In this document: piece by piece, positions 24,589-35,578 of the stretch
How the letters are laid out: each line of letters begins with the position of its first letter
How positions within the stretch are numbered: position 1 is the first letter of the stretch
NCBI GenBank assembly: GCA_028277395.1
Contig: JANQGJ010000098.1
Span: 62,001-126,000, forward strand
From: Bacteroidales bacterium
GTDB lineage: Bacteria > Bacteroidota > Bacteroidia > Bacteroidales > F082
Direction of reading: 5' to 3'
Length of the DNA: 64,000 nt
The notes under the pieces: generated by a model
Told to the model about the DNA's origin: nothing
The model's input: only the letters and a program-made list of their open reading frames with translations
Databases searched by the model: none
Program-made: the position numbers and the translations under genes

Positions 24589-25797
24589 ATGAAGAAAGGA
24601 AAAGATCTTAAACCACATATCGGAATATTTGGAAGAAGAAATAATGGTAAAAGTTCTTTTATCAATATGATTACCGGACAGGAGGTTGCAATTGTGTCTG
24701 ATCTTGCAGGCACTACTACCGATCCTGTAAAGAAGTCTGTGGAAATATTTGGAATAGGACCGGTAATTATTGTTGATACTGCCGGGGTTGATGATGTTGG
24801 AGAACTGGGAAGGAAACGAATCGGTAAAACAATGGATGTAATTAACATCATCGACCTGGCAGTACTTTTAATCACTGATAATAGTTTTGGTTCATTTGAG
24901 ATCAACTTGATAAATAAATTCAATGAACTGGATATACCATATTTGATATTTCATAATAAATCTGATATCAGTAAGCTTGAAAAATCAACCAAGGAAGATA
25001 TCTTAAAAGAGGCAAAAACAGATTGTCACGACATAAATACAGTTAACTCGGGTGATCTTGAATTAATCACTAACCTGATGAGAGAAAAAATACCTCCGTC
25101 AGCCTATGTTGCACCATCATTATTTGAAGGATTAATAAAAGAGAAAGATGTGGTGCTTCTTGTTACACCTATTGATTCTGAGGCTCCTGAGGGTAGGATG
25201 ATATTACCCCAGGTAATGGCAATAAGAGATGTACTGGATCATAATTGTATTTGTATTACTGTACGTGAAACCGAACTGGAAGATTTCATGAAAAGAGGCT
25301 TAATACCTTCTTTAGTTGTAACTGACAGCCAGGCATTTGATTTTGTTTCTAAAATTATTCCAACAGATATTCCCCTTACCGGATTTAGCATTCTGTTTGC
25401 CAGAATAAGATCAAACTTTGAGAAATACCTGGAAGGAACACCTTCTCTTTCAAAGCTTAATGATGGTGATAAGGTGTTGATTATGGAATCCTGTACACAT
25501 CATGTAAGTTGCGAAGATATAGGAAGATATAAACTACCTGACTGGATCACAAAATTCACAGGTAAGAAAATAGAATTTGAAATAGTTGCCGGACTTGATA
25601 AACTGAATAATAATATAACTGATTATTCAATGGTTATTCAATGCGGTGGGTGCGTAGTAACACGTAAACAACTTATAAACAGACTGAAACCTGCCATTGG
25701 CAATAATATACCTGTTTCAAACTATGGTATGGCTATTGCATATATGAACGGAATTTTTGAAAGAGCAGTTGAGCCTTTCATGAATAGAAACAAATAA
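24589..25797 (+). CDS. hydF: [FeFe]-hydrogenase maturation GTPase HydF
   Basis: A 402-residue scaffold on which the 2Fe subcluster is assembled before transfer to HydA. The N-terminal GTPase shows G1 GRRNNGKSS, G2 GTTTDP, G3 DTAG and the G4-like HNKSD. The C-terminal cluster domain carries CTHHVSCEDIGR and CGGCV, the CxH...CxxC ligand set of HydF. It lies between hydG and hydE with very short gaps (11 and 7 nt). Confidence 0.95.
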   Translation: MKKGKDLKPHIGIFGRRNNGKSSFINMITGQEVAIVSDLAGTTTDPVKKSVEIFGIGPVIIVDTAGVDDVGELGRKRIGKTMDVINIIDLAVLLITDNSFGSFEINLINKFNELDIPYLIFHNKSDISKLEKSTKEDILKEAKTDCHDINTVNSGDLELITNLMREKIPPSAYVAPSLFEGLIKEKDVVLLVTPIDSEAPEGRMILPQVMAIRDVLDHNCICITVRETELEDFMKRGLIPSLVVTDSQAFDFVSKIIPTDIPLTGFSILFARIRSNFEKYLEGTPSLSKLNDGDKVLIMESCTHHVSCEDIGRYKLPDWITKFTGKKIEFEIVAGLDKLNNNITDYSMVIQCGGCVVTRKQLINRLKPAIGNNIPVSNYGMAIAYMNGIFERAVEPFMNRNK

Positions 25798-25804
25798 TTG
25801 AAAA

Positions 25805-26881
25805 ATGACATCTGTTAGCAAAATATTAGCTGATGAGAAGTATGATAGGGAAGCAGTTATAACTCTGCTGAAATCGTCAGGAGCTGACAGAGAATTATTG
25901 TTTACAAAGGCAGCTGAAATAAAGCAGGAATATATCGGAAATAAGGTTCATTTGCGTGGACTAATTGAACTTACCAATCGGTGCTATAAAAATTGCTACT
26001 ATTGCGGAATAAGAGCTTCCAATAAAAAAGTGAAACGGTTTACAGTTGGACTTCCGGAAATCGAGCAGGCAATAAAATTTACATATGATAACAACTACGG
26101 ATCAATTGTAATTCAGTCGGGAGAACTTCAGAGTGAGGAATTTACAAATAGCATTGAGAATATACTTTCATCCATAAAAAAAATCGGTAAAGGTACACTT
26201 GGTGTTACTCTCTCATGCGGTGAACAAAGTATGGAAACATACAGGCGCTGGAAAGAAGCTGGAGCCACACGATATTTACTGAGAATCGAATCATCAGACA
26301 AAGATCTGTATTATAAACTCCATCCAAATAACAAAAAGCACAATTTTGAAGACAGATTGAAGGCGCTTAAATACCTGAGGAATTGCGGATATCAAACCGG
26401 TACCGGAGTTATGATCGGATTACCTTTTCAAACAATTGAAAATCTTGCTGACGACCTGCTCTTTATGCGGAATCTGGACATCGACATGTGTGGTATGGGG
26501 CCGTATATCGAACATGCTGACACAGAATTGTACAAGTACAGAAAAAAAGTGCCACCAAAAGAAACAAGGGTTGATCTGAGCCTAAAAATGATTGCAATCC
26601 TCAGAATTATGATGAAGGATATTAATATAGCTTCAACTACAGCAATGCAAACCCTGATAAACGGAGGCCGTGAGATGGCACTAAAAGCAGGAGCAAACAT
26701 AGTTATGCCAAACACTACTCCAGGTTTATACCGTGAGCAATATGCACTATATAACAATAAACCGGGAATAAACGAAGAAGCAGAGGATAGTAAACAATCA
26801 ATTGAAAAGATGATCGAGAGGGCAGGATGTATTGTTGCATATGGAGAAATGGGAAACTCAAGGCATTTTACCAAAAGATAA
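25805..26881 (+). CDS. hydE: [FeFe]-hydrogenase maturase HydE
   Basis: A 358-residue radical SAM enzyme that processes the HydG iron synthon toward the 2Fe subcluster. The cluster motif is NRCYKNCYYCGIRAS (CX3CX2C); other family-like segments are GSIVIQSGELQSE and YLLRIESS. It resembles biotin synthase in fold, but its place after hydG and hydF fixes the assignment. It is the last gene of the operon; a stem-loop follows 28 nt later. Confidence 0.95.
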   Translation: MTSVSKILADEKYDREAVITLLKSSGADRELLFTKAAEIKQEYIGNKVHLRGLIELTNRCYKNCYYCGIRASNKKVKRFTVGLPEIEQAIKFTYDNNYGSIVIQSGELQSEEFTNSIENILSSIKKIGKGTLGVTLSCGEQSMETYRRWKEAGATRYLLRIESSDKDLYYKLHPNNKKHNFEDRLKALKYLRNCGYQTGTGVMIGLPFQTIENLADDLLFMRNLDIDMCGMGPYIEHADTELYKYRKKVPPKETRVDLSLKMIAILRIMMKDINIASTTAMQTLINGGREMALKAGANIVMPNTTPGLYREQYALYNNKPGINEEAEDSKQSIEKMIERAGCIVAYGEMGNSRHFTKR

Positions 26882-26908
26882 ATTTCATAATTACTTACTT
26901 TTTTCAAT

Positions 26909-26942
26909 ACAGGTCGTGTTTTTAGTTATTAATACGGCCTGT
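26909..26942 (+). terminator. Stem-loop after the hydrogenase operon
   Basis: ACAGGTCGT (26909-26917) pairs with ACGGCCTGT (26934-26942), giving 9 bp including one G-U, with a 16-nt loop. The following sequence is U-rich only in part (GTTATTTAAT), so termination may be incomplete. Confidence 0.55.
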
Positions 26943-27013
26943 GTTATTTAATAGCCAAAAGCAAATAAACCGGTGATTACCCATAGTGCGGTGTGAGCTT
27001 TGACTTAAGTTGT

Positions 27014-27021
27014 TACCTTTG
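27014..27021 (+). promoter_or_regulatory. -7 box of the MATE gene, nearly leaderless
   Basis: TACCTTTG matches TAnnTTTG and ends 7 nt before ATG 27029. No exact -33 TTTG is found. The position argues against the longer open frame that starts at 26993. Confidence 0.5.
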
Positions 27022-27028
27022 CCGCCTA

Positions 27029-28363
27029 ATGAAAAAAACCGATATTAAATACAGCAGAATCTGGCAAATTGCTTATCCGATTATTTTGGGTAGTATAGCT
27101 CAGAATTTAATAAATTTTACAGATACAGCATTTCTTGGTCGTGTTGGTGAGATTGCTCTTGGCGCCGGAGCACTTGGAGGCTTGTTTTATCTGGCAGTTA
27201 TTATGCTGGGACTTGGATTCAGTACCGGGGCACAGATCATTATTGCCCGTCGTCATGGTGAAAACAAACTTAAAGAAATAGGACCGGTAATCGATCAATC
27301 CATTTACTTCATGGTTCCAGTGGCCATATTTACCTATATTTTGTTGAGATACCTGTCAATTGGAATACTGGAATTTGCAGTTCAATCAGAAGCAATATTC
27401 AGTGAAACAACCGAATATATGAAAATCAGATCAGTTGGGATTTTCTTTGCCATGGGTAATATGGTATTTCGTGCGTTTTATGTTGGACTGGCCAAAACAA
27501 AGGTAATTACATATACCACAATTGTACTGGCAGTTGTAAATATTCTCCTCGATTATATTCTGATTTTCGGAAATATGGGTGCTCCTCAAATGGGAGTTGC
27601 CGGTGCAGCGTTAGCTTCGGTAATAGCAGAAGCTTCAGCATTAGTGTATTTTATAGGTTATACTTTTTTTACCATAAACTTTTCCGAATATAACTTATTC
27701 AGATTCTGCAAACCACAGTTAAAAAGACTAAAGGCTATACTTAAAGTCGCCATACCAATTATGATGCAGCAGTTTATTTCCCTTTCGGTTTGGTTTGTTT
27801 TTTTCCTCTTTATCGAAAAAATTGGTGAAATGGCATTAGCTGTTTCCAACATAATAAGAAGTGTTTACGTAATATTAATGATTCCTGTATGGGGATTTGC
27901 AACAGCTACAAATACCCTGATCAGCTATATAATCGGACTGAACAGACACGATCAGGTAATGCCATTGATTTATAAGATTGCCGTTTTGTGTTTTACAGGA
28001 GTTTTTTGCATTGCAGGTATTGGTATACTGTTCCCCGAATTAATTATGTCGGTTTACACTAATGATGCTGAACTTATTGCTCTTGGAAAACCGGTATTAT
28101 ACATTATTGGTGTAGGTGCTCTGTTTTTGGGAGTCGGTTTTATATTCTTTAACGGGATCTCAGGTACAGGCAAAACAAATGTTTCTCTTACTCTGGAAAT
28201 TATTGTATTAAGCATATATCTGTTATACACTTATGTAATAATTAACTATTTTAACGCTGATGTCAGAATGGCATGGACTTCAGAGATGGTTTATGGTACA
28301 CTGCTTAGTATTGTATCGTACCTGTATCTGAAAAGCGGGAAATGGAAGTCAGGAAATATATAA
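27029..28363 (+). CDS. MATE-family multidrug/metabolite exporter
   Basis: About 444 residues with twelve hydrophobic segments in two similar halves, the layout of cation-coupled MATE transporters (NorM/DinF type). The N-terminal part WQIAYPIILGSIAQNLINFTDTAFLGRVG is typical of the family's first helix and loop, and the second half repeats it (VAIPIMMQQFISLS). The start is ATG 27029, next to the -7 box. Substrate unknown: drugs, dyes or metabolites are all possible. It converges on the DAHP synthase gene. Confidence 0.9.
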   Translation: MKKTDIKYSRIWQIAYPIILGSIAQNLINFTDTAFLGRVGEIALGAGALGGLFYLAVIMLGLGFSTGAQIIIARRHGENKLKEIGPVIDQSIYFMVPVAIFTYILLRYLSIGILEFAVQSEAIFSETTEYMKIRSVGIFFAMGNMVFRAFYVGLAKTKVITYTTIVLAVVNILLDYILIFGNMGAPQMGVAGAALASVIAEASALVYFIGYTFFTINFSEYNLFRFCKPQLKRLKAILKVAIPIMMQQFISLSVWFVFFLFIEKIGEMALAVSNIIRSVYVILMIPVWGFATATNTLISYIIGLNRHDQVMPLIYKIAVLCFTGVFCIAGIGILFPELIMSVYTNDAELIALGKPVLYIIGVGALFLGVGFIFFNGISGTGKTNVSLTLEIIVLSIYLLYTYVIINYFNADVRMAWTSEMVYGTLLSIVSYLYLKSGKWKSGNI

Positions 28364-28384
28364 CCACAACATGTTATTGTAATC

Positions 28385-29476
28385 CTAACTGTCCTTCTTA
28401 AAAATATCTTCCTGCCTTTGTATTGATTCTTTATGAATAAGATTAAGAAGCTTTTTCAGGAAAATATTATCAAGTCCCAGATGTGTCCCAATGGATAATC
28501 TGTCCTGTATAATTCCTGCCCATCGCTTCATCTGAAGTATTGTAATATCGTTTTCACGTTTATACTCTCCTATTTCATCAATTATTTCCATGCGTTTGGC
28601 AAGAATTTGGATCAGTTCTCCATCAAGCTTATCAACTTCTGTTCTGAGTTCTTCCAGTTTATGCTGAAAATCAATATCTCCTTTTTTATGTCTGATAACC
28701 AGCTTGTCAAGTATTTCCTGAAGAAACTTTGGTGTGATCTGCTGGGCTGAATCGGTAACGGCATTATCAGGATCAAAATGACTTTCAATCATTAATCCGT
28801 CCATTTCAAGGTCAAGAGCTTTTTGCGAAATTGATTGAATTAATCCTCTGCTTCCGCATATATGGCTGGGATCTACAATAATAGGAAGATCAGGTGCATT
28901 TCTTTTTAGTTCTATAGGTATCTCCCACATTGGAGCATTTCTGAACGGTGATTTCTCAAAATAATGAAAACCACGATGTATAGCTATAACCCTGTTTATT
29001 CCAGCAGCATTCAAACGTTCAATTGCACCAAGCCATAACTTAACATCAGGATTAACCGGATTTTTAACCATTATTGGTATATCAACACCTTGAAGATACT
29101 CCGCTATAGACTGCACAGAAAAGGGATTTACAACAGTTCTGGCACCAATCCACAATATATCAACGTCATATTTTAATGCGAGTTCAACATGACTTTGGTC
29201 GGCAACTTCAACTGCTGTAAGAAAACCTGTTTCATCTTTAACTTTCTTCAACCATGTTAATCCTATTTCACCAACACCTTCAAAATCACCAGGCCTGGTT
29301 CTGGGTTTCCAGATTCCTGCTCTAAAAACATTTAACTGCTTGATTTTTTTTAGCTGACGTGCTGTTTTTAATAATTGATCTTCACTTTCGGCACTACATG
29401 GTCCTGAAATAACCAATGGTTTTCCACCGGTACCTATCCACTCACTTAACGGCAATATTTTAATCTTAGGACTCAT
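28385..29476 (-). CDS. DAHP synthase / chorismate mutase fusion
   Basis: About 363 residues. The N-terminal part (about 10-250) is a class I-beta, KDSA-like 3-deoxy-7-phosphoheptulonate synthase (ISGPCSAESEDQLL, FRAGIWKPRTRPG, VDPSHICG), the first step of the shikimate pathway from PEP and erythrose 4-phosphate. The C-terminal part (about 270-355) is an AroQ-type chorismate mutase (LRTEVDKLDGELIQILAKR). In such fusions the mutase part often gives feedback control by prephenate. ATG 29476 (MSPKIKIL) is preferred over the ATG nine codons earlier. It lies 42 nt after the S46 peptidase, perhaps in one transcript. Confidence 0.92.
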   Translation of the reverse strand: MSPKIKILPLSEWIGTGGKPLVISGPCSAESEDQLLKTARQLKKIKQLNVFRAGIWKPRTRPGDFEGVGEIGLTWLKKVKDETGFLTAVEVADQSHVELALKYDVDILWIGARTVVNPFSVQSIAEYLQGVDIPIMVKNPVNPDVKLWLGAIERLNAAGINRVIAIHRGFHYFEKSPFRNAPMWEIPIELKRNAPDLPIIVDPSHICGSRGLIQSISQKALDLEMDGLMIESHFDPDNAVTDSAQQITPKFLQEILDKLVIRHKKGDIDFQHKLEELRTEVDKLDGELIQILAKRMEIIDEIGEYKRENDITILQMKRWAGIIQDRLSIGTHLGLDNIFLKKLLNLIHKESIQRQEDIFKKDS

Positions 29477-29518
29477 TAAGTTTCCATTATGAAATAAGAT
29501 CAATTATTTAATTCAAAA

Positions 29519-31693
29519 TCAGTTATCCTGGCTCTTCACAATATTCATTTCATCGAGAAGATAACCGGCACCTGCGTATTTATCAACAATAAAGAGTAAA
29601 TAACGAATATCAATGGAAATATTACGGCAAACTTCAGGATCGTACATTAAATCACTCATAGTCCCTTCCCAGCAACGATCAAAATTAACTCCAATTAACT
29701 GGCCTTCGGCATTTAACACCGGACTGCCGGAATTTCCACCTGTAGTATGATTAGATGCAGTAAATCCAACATGGAGAGTGCCATCTTTATCTGCATACTG
29801 ACCATAGTCTTTATTATCATAAAGCTCCCTTAACCTGTCTGTTACAACATAATCATATATATCAGGATCTTCCTTTTCCATGATTCCTTCCAATGTTGTA
29901 AAATGCTTATAATAAACTGCATCTTTTGGAGAATATCCTGATACCTTACCATAAGATACTCTCAAAGTTGAGTTTGCATCAGGATAGAAATACACATCAG
30001 GGCTCATCTCCATTTGTGCTTTCATATAAATTCTTTGTAAACTGTCGATTGCATTATATATATTATTCATATGGCCGGCAAACTCTGTGTGGTAAAGATT
30101 GCTCATATCACGGGCCATTTTATAAGCAGGATCTTTCTCTATTTTTTTATGATCCTTTGGCTTATAATTGTCCAGTAATGCATCAAGCCTTGCCTGATCA
30201 TCAAACATCGACTTATCGAAAACATAATTTGAATAATCGATATAATTTCCCTTAAACTTATTATTTATTGTATTAAAAAATTCTGGCTTGTATTCTGTTG
30301 ACAGATTCTTATCGTACAGCCTTAAAAGAGAAACCATTACTTCCTCATCAATGGGTTTGTAATAATCTTTGAAAAAGGTACTGTTCTGCTTCCTGAGTTT
30401 TTCAATTTCATCATTTATTTCAACTTCATTAACCGGGTTTTTCTTACTAAGCTTAACAAGCTTATTATACCTGTTCGCAAACTTCACTATTTCAATTGCC
30501 ATACCACCTTCGATCAGATACTCCGTAGCTACCTTCAATGGTGTAAGCTCTTCGTATAACCTTTCAAATTCAGGGATAAGACCGGCATATTTGTTATTAT
30601 CGGGAGTATTAGCCCAATTGGTAAACTGTTTTTCGTATTCTTTCTTCTTCTCAATACCGTTCATCCTTTTAACACCACTACTTTCGCCTATCATCTTTTT
30701 CCAGTAGTTTGCAACTCTTGCATCTTTGGTAGCATATTTGATTCTTATTTCAGGATCTTTGGCAGAATATTTCTTGAAAATACCTAACCTGGTTTCGCGT
30801 AATTCTATTTTATTTGGATTACCAACTTCTGTTATCATTTCAACTGCGTATGATGGCAGATATTCATTTGTGCGGGCAGGGTAACCAAAAACAAACGAAA
30901 AATCGTTTTCTTCAACACCATCAAGTGAAATGGGGAAATAAAACTTTGGTTTGTAGGGTACATTATCTTCTGAATATTCTGCCGGGTTACCATCTTTATC
31001 AACATAAATCCTGAACAAAGAGAAATCGCCTGTATGACGTGGCCACATCCAGTTATCAGTATCACCGCCAAATTTACCAATGTTTGATGGCGGAGCGCCA
31101 ACCAGTCGTATGTCTTTAAAAACCTCTGTTATCATCATATAATATTCATTGCCATTATAAAATGATTTAACGCTGGCCTGATACTTCGAGTTTTCTTCAA
31201 AATTATTTATGAGTCGTTGAATATTCTTATTTACTGCATCCTGGCGATCTTTCATATTCATATCTTCTGTAACCCCATCCAAAACACTATCAGTTACGTT
31301 CCTCATTTCCACAAGTAAAGTAGCAGTTAATCCCGGATTTGGTAACTCTTCCTGCTTATTCATTGCCCAAAAACCATCTGTAAGATAATTATTTTCAACT
31401 GTACTGTGTTTCTGAATATTGGAAAAACCACAATGATGATTAGTAAGCAGTAAACCATCTTTTGAAATGATCTCACTGGTACAACCCCTTCCAAACAAAA
31501 GTATTGCATCTTTTAAGCTGCTTTTATTAATGGAGTAAATATCTTCTGCTGTAATTTTCATCCCCATTTCCTGCATTTCTTTTTCATTAATTTGTTGAAG
31601 CAGCATAGGGATCCACATACCTTCTCCGGCAATTATTGCCATCCTTGAAGCAATAACAATTACAAATATTAATAGTGTTGATCGAATTTTCAT
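29519..31693 (-). CDS. S46 dipeptidyl-peptidase, DPP11-like
   Basis: About 724 residues with a signal peptide (MKIRSTLLIFVIVIASR). S46 peptidases remove dipeptides from peptide N-termini in the periplasm of Bacteroidota and support growth on protein. The chymotrypsin-like triad is visible as NHHCG (His), the Asp region DTDNWMWPRHTGDF, and GNSGSPV (Ser). Eighteen residues after the catalytic Ser stands Arg (NFDRCW); this position is Arg in DPP11 (Asp/Glu specific) and Gly in DPP7, so acidic P1 specificity is expected. ATG 31693 opens the signal peptide; an earlier ATG at 31744 would add 17 unlikely residues. Confidence 0.9.
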   Translation of the reverse strand: MKIRSTLLIFVIVIASRMAIIAGEGMWIPMLLQQINEKEMQEMGMKITAEDIYSINKSSLKDAILLFGRGCTSEIISKDGLLLTNHHCGFSNIQKHSTVENNYLTDGFWAMNKQEELPNPGLTATLLVEMRNVTDSVLDGVTEDMNMKDRQDAVNKNIQRLINNFEENSKYQASVKSFYNGNEYYMMITEVFKDIRLVGAPPSNIGKFGGDTDNWMWPRHTGDFSLFRIYVDKDGNPAEYSEDNVPYKPKFYFPISLDGVEENDFSFVFGYPARTNEYLPSYAVEMITEVGNPNKIELRETRLGIFKKYSAKDPEIRIKYATKDARVANYWKKMIGESSGVKRMNGIEKKKEYEKQFTNWANTPDNNKYAGLIPEFERLYEELTPLKVATEYLIEGGMAIEIVKFANRYNKLVKLSKKNPVNEVEINDEIEKLRKQNSTFFKDYYKPIDEEVMVSLLRLYDKNLSTEYKPEFFNTINNKFKGNYIDYSNYVFDKSMFDDQARLDALLDNYKPKDHKKIEKDPAYKMARDMSNLYHTEFAGHMNNIYNAIDSLQRIYMKAQMEMSPDVYFYPDANSTLRVSYGKVSGYSPKDAVYYKHFTTLEGIMEKEDPDIYDYVVTDRLRELYDNKDYGQYADKDGTLHVGFTASNHTTGGNSGSPVLNAEGQLIGVNFDRCWEGTMSDLMYDPEVCRNISIDIRYLLFIVDKYAGAGYLLDEMNIVKSQDN

Positions 31694-31852
31694 TATACCT
31701 GTTTTAAATGAGGTGTCAAAAATATTAAAAATTGAAACACGCAAACAATCACATTATCAACGGATAATTAGAAATATAAATATGCTGGGATTTTTATGCT
31801 TCTTCAAACAATTCATCAAATTTGCTTCTTATATTCAGATTCAAACTTTAAT

Positions 31853-31860
31853 TATATTTG
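31853..31860 (+). promoter_or_regulatory. -7 box of icmF
   Basis: TATATTTG followed by C fits TAnnTTTG and lies 28 nt before ATG 31889. A TTTG exists upstream but at a non-standard distance. Confidence 0.45.
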
Positions 31861-31888
31861 CACCTACTTGAAAATTACAGATAATATT

Positions 31889-34800
31889 ATGACACACGCT
31901 CCCAAAGTTTATAAGCCTAAAAATCACGTACGTATAGTTACTGCCGCTTCATTATTCGACGGTCATGATGCTGCAATAAATGTAATGAGAAGAATTATTC
32001 AGTCTTCCGGTGCTGAAGTTATTCATTTGGGTCATAACAGATCAGTACATGAGATTGTAAATACTGCAATTCAGGAAGATGCACAGGCAATTGCACTTAC
32101 ATCATACCAGGGCGGACACATGGAGTTTTTAAAGTACATGTATGATATGCTTGAGGAAAAAGGCTGTGGTCATATTAAAATATTTGGAGGTGGCGGAGGT
32201 GTTATCCTTCCCGATGAAATTGAAGAACTTCATGAATACGGAATAGGTAGAATTTATTCACCCGACGATGGCATGACAATGGGTTTACAGGGGATGATAA
32301 ACGATCTGCTTGAAAAGTCTGATTTTCCAACCGGTAAAGATATTGATGTTGGTATTAATGATATTCTGAATTGTGATTATGTAGCCATAGCCAAATTGAT
32401 CAGTGCTGCAGAAAACAACCCCGAACAAATAACTCCGGTTATAAATGAACTAACTGAAAAGATAAAAGGAAAAAAAGCACCTGTATTGGGTATTACAGGG
32501 ACAGGTGGTGCCGGTAAATCATCATTGGTTGACGAGATTGTAAGACGTTTTTTAAGTGATTTTCCTGAAAAAACAATAGCTATAATATCTGTTGATCCGT
32601 CTAAAAGAAAATCAGGAGGAGCTTTGCTTGGCGACAGGATACGAATGAATGCCATTGATAACAGCAGGGTATATATGAGATCGCTGGCTACACGACAATC
32701 AAACCTCAGTATTTCCAAATATGTGAAAGATGCGGAAACAATAGCACAAGCTGCAGGTTTTGACTTAATAATTCTTGAAACTTCCGGAATTGGACAATCA
32801 GACACAGCAATAATCGATCACAGTGATGTTTCATTTTACGTAATGACACCTGAATATGGTGCTGCCAGCCAGCTTGAGAAAATCGACATGTTGGATTATG
32901 CCGATATTATTGCCCTGAACAAATCTGATAAAAGAGGCGCACTAGATGCGCTTCGTGATGTAAAAAAACAATATCAGAGAAATAATATGCTTTTCGATAC
33001 AGATCCTGAGAGTTTACCTGTGTATGGAACTGTTGCATCACAATTCAATGATCCCGGAGTAAATGAGTTATATAAAAACCTGCTTCTTACCATTAATGAA
33101 AAAACAGGTTCAGATTTTAACACTTCGGAAGGCTTGTTTTCACATAGTCCTGAGAAAATTTATATAATTCCACCTAAAAGAGTAAGATACCTGTCGGAAA
33201 TAGCCGAAACCATAAGAAATTATAACAGCAAAGTAAAAGATCAAAGCAAAATCGCCGAGAAACTGTATTGTCTGAACCAGTCAATAAACCTTGTAAAAGA
33301 GTCGGGTAATGAAGATGAATTCCTTACTTTGGAAGAAATATACAACAACACGCTAAAAGAACTTGATCCGTCCAATAAAGAAATCCTTGATACATGGGAG
33401 AAAAAAAAGAAGAAATATGAAGGTGATTTCTATACTTTTAAGGTGAGGGATAAAGAATTTAAAATTGCAACAAAAGTTAAATCACTCTCACACATTGATA
33501 TTCCTAAGATCAGCCTGCCAAAATTTGAGAGCTGGGGAGAAATACTAAGGTGGGTGTTAAGCGAGAATGTGCCTGGAGAATTTCCTTTTGCTGCTGGTGT
33601 TTTTCCTTTTAAACGTGAAGGTGAAGACCCAACAAGAATGTTTGCAGGGGAAGGTGGTCCTGAAAGAACAAACAGAAGATTTCACTATGTATCCAAAGGT
33701 CTTGATGCCAAAAGGTTATCAACTGCATTTGATTCGGTAACATTGTATGGTGAAGATCCGGATTTACGACCAGATATTTACGGTAAAATTGGTAATTCAG
33801 GGGTTAGCATTTCATGTCTTGATGATGCTAAAAAACTCTATTCCGGATTTGATCTGGCTGACCCTAAAACCTCGGTATCAATGACTATAAATGGTCCGGC
33901 GCCAACTATGGTAAGTTATTTTATGAATGTTGCTATCGACCAGCAATGTGAATTGTACATAAAAGAAAACGGTCTTACGGAAGATGTTCAGAATAAAATT
34001 GATGCGATCTATAAAGACAAAGGTACCGTAAGGCCATCATACCAGGGAGATATACCGGAAGGAAATGATGGACTGGGATTAATGTTACTTGGTGTAACAG
34101 GTGACATGGTTCTTCCTGCTGATGTATATGAAGAAATAAAGGAAAATACAATTTGCAGGGTAAGAGGAACTATCCAGGCTGATATACTTAAAGAAGACCA
34201 GGCACAGAATACCTGTATTTTTTCCACAGACTTTTCACTTAAAGTAATGGGTGATATCCAGGACTATTTTATAAAAAATAATGTAAGGAATTTTTACAGT
34301 GTATCAATATCCGGCTATCATATTGCGGAAGCAGGGGCTAATCCGATAAGTCAGCTTGCGTTTACACTGGCAAACGGATTTACATATGTGGAATATTACC
34401 TGTCGAGAGGTATGGATATTAATAAGTTTGCACCAAACCTGTCATTCTTCTTCTCAAACGGTGAAGACCCTGAATATGCTGTTATAGGAAGGGTGGCAAG
34501 ACTTATTTGGGCAAAAGCCATGAAACTTAAATATGGAGCAAATGAGAGGTCACAAAAACTAAAATATCACATCCAGACCTCGGGACGATCATTGCACGCA
34601 CAGGAGATTGACTTTAATGATATACGAACTACCCTGCAGGCATTATATGCTATTTACGATAATTGCAACTCTCTGCACACCAATGCATACGATGAAGCTA
34701 TCACAACTCCAACAGAGGAGTCTGTAAGAAGAGCCATAGCTATTCAGATGATTATAAACCATGAGCTTGGGCTTGCCAAAAATCAAAATCCGTTGCAGGG

Positions 34801-35263
34801 CTCTTTCATTATTGAAGAGTTAACAGAACTTGTTGAAGAAGCAATATTAAGCGAAATGGACAGACTTACAGAACGTGGTGGTGTACTTGGTTCAATGGAA
34901 ACAATGTACCAGCGTGGAAAAATTCAGGAGGAAAGTTTGTACTATGAAAACCTTAAGCACACAGGTGAAATGCCAATAATTGGAGTAAATACCTTCCTTG
35001 GTAGTAATGGTTCAAAGACTGTCATTCCAGGAGAAGTTATCAGGGCTACCGAAAAAGAAAAAAAATACCAGATTGAGATGCTCAATCAATTACATGACAC
35101 CTGGAAAAATGAAGCAGAAGATGTTCTTAAAGAGCTAAGATTAAAGGCCATAAGAAATGAAAATGTATTTGAGGCATTAATGGAGGCAGCTAAATATTCA
35201 TCCATAGGACAAATTACCGATACATTGTTTGAAGTTGGAGGACAGTACAGAAGGAATATGTAA
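31889..35263 (+). CDS. icmF: Fused isobutyryl-CoA mutase IcmF
   Basis: About 1124 residues joining three modules: a B12-binding domain (about 12-150, [13 protein letters not shown]), a MeaB-like GTPase chaperone (P-loop GTGGAGKSS near 207, and [12 protein letters not shown]), and the acyl-CoA mutase barrel (about 540-1124). The substrate segment [22 protein letters not shown] has the Phe typical of IcmF, not the Tyr/Arg pair of methylmalonyl-CoA mutase, so interconversion of isobutyryl- and n-butyryl-CoA (or pivalyl/isovaleryl-CoA) is expected. ATG 31889 begins [10 protein letters not shown]. The butyrate kinase gene is next on the same strand and could use butyryl-CoA-derived butyryl phosphate, but no phosphotransbutyrylase is present in the window. 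Confidence 0.93.
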   Translation: MTHAPKVYKPKNHVRIVTAASLFDGHDAAINVMRRIIQSSGAEVIHLGHNRSVHEIVNTAIQEDAQAIALTSYQGGHMEFLKYMYDMLEEKGCGHIKIFGGGGGVILPDEIEELHEYGIGRIYSPDDGMTMGLQGMINDLLEKSDFPTGKDIDVGINDILNCDYVAIAKLISAAENNPEQITPVINELTEKIKGKKAPVLGITGTGGAGKSSLVDEIVRRFLSDFPEKTIAIISVDPSKRKSGGALLGDRIRMNAIDNSRVYMRSLATRQSNLSISKYVKDAETIAQAAGFDLIILETSGIGQSDTAIIDHSDVSFYVMTPEYGAASQLEKIDMLDYADIIALNKSDKRGALDALRDVKKQYQRNNMLFDTDPESLPVYGTVASQFNDPGVNELYKNLLLTINEKTGSDFNTSEGLFSHSPEKIYIIPPKRVRYLSEIAETIRNYNSKVKDQSKIAEKLYCLNQSINLVKESGNEDEFLTLEEIYNNTLKELDPSNKEILDTWEKKKKKYEGDFYTFKVRDKEFKIATKVKSLSHIDIPKISLPKFESWGEILRWVLSENVPGEFPFAAGVFPFKREGEDPTRMFAGEGGPERTNRRFHYVSKGLDAKRLSTAFDSVTLYGEDPDLRPDIYGKIGNSGVSISCLDDAKKLYSGFDLADPKTSVSMTINGPAPTMVSYFMNVAIDQQCELYIKENGLTEDVQNKIDAIYKDKGTVRPSYQGDIPEGNDGLGLMLLGVTGDMVLPADVYEEIKENTICRVRGTIQADILKEDQAQNTCIFSTDFSLKVMGDIQDYFIKNNVRNFYSVSISGYHIAEAGANPISQLAFTLANGFTYVEYYLSRGMDINKFAPNLSFFFSNGEDPEYAVIGRVARLIWAKAMKLKYGANERSQKLKYHIQTSGRSLHAQEIDFNDIRTTLQALYAIYDNCNSLHTNAYDEAITTPTEESVRRAIAIQMIINHELGLAKNQNPLQGSFIIEELTELVEEAILSEMDRLTERGGVLGSMETMYQRGKIQEESLYYENLKHTGEMPIIGVNTFLGSNGSKTVIPGEVIRATEKEKKYQIEMLNQLHDTWKNEAEDVLKELRLKAIRNENVFEALMEAAKYSSIGQITDTLFEVGGQYRRNM

Positions 35264-35578
35264 AATCAAAATATTTTTTCTTTTCTGAGGAAAATTTTAG
35301 TGTTGTTATAACCTGATTTTTTGAAGGTAATCATTTAATAATGAAAGATTACTGAAATGTAGCAATTTGCCTGTTATATAATTCACATCAAAAAACGGAT
35401 TGATGAACTAATAATTGATGTAATTATTCGGAAACATTAGTTAAATTTGTGCTTTCTGGCTGTTATTTATTCAAAATACATGATACATTTGCAACAGAAA
35501 ACAGCTTATATTAACTAAGCTATATCCTTTGTAATAAGAGGAACTAGTTTAAAAATAATAACAAACTATAATTCAGTT
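35264..35578. other. Intergenic region icmF-buk
   Basis: This 315-nt stretch has no credible ORF. It holds a 9-bp imperfect stem (GTAATC...GATTAC near 35328-35353) without a U-run and a -7 box TACATTTG followed by C at 35484-35491, about 90 nt before buk, which is the most likely promoter of buk. Confidence 0.45.

Noticed and set aside
32377-32805. A 142-residue antisense open frame within icmF
   Set aside because: Shadow of the GTPase module coding region; no motif or promoter.
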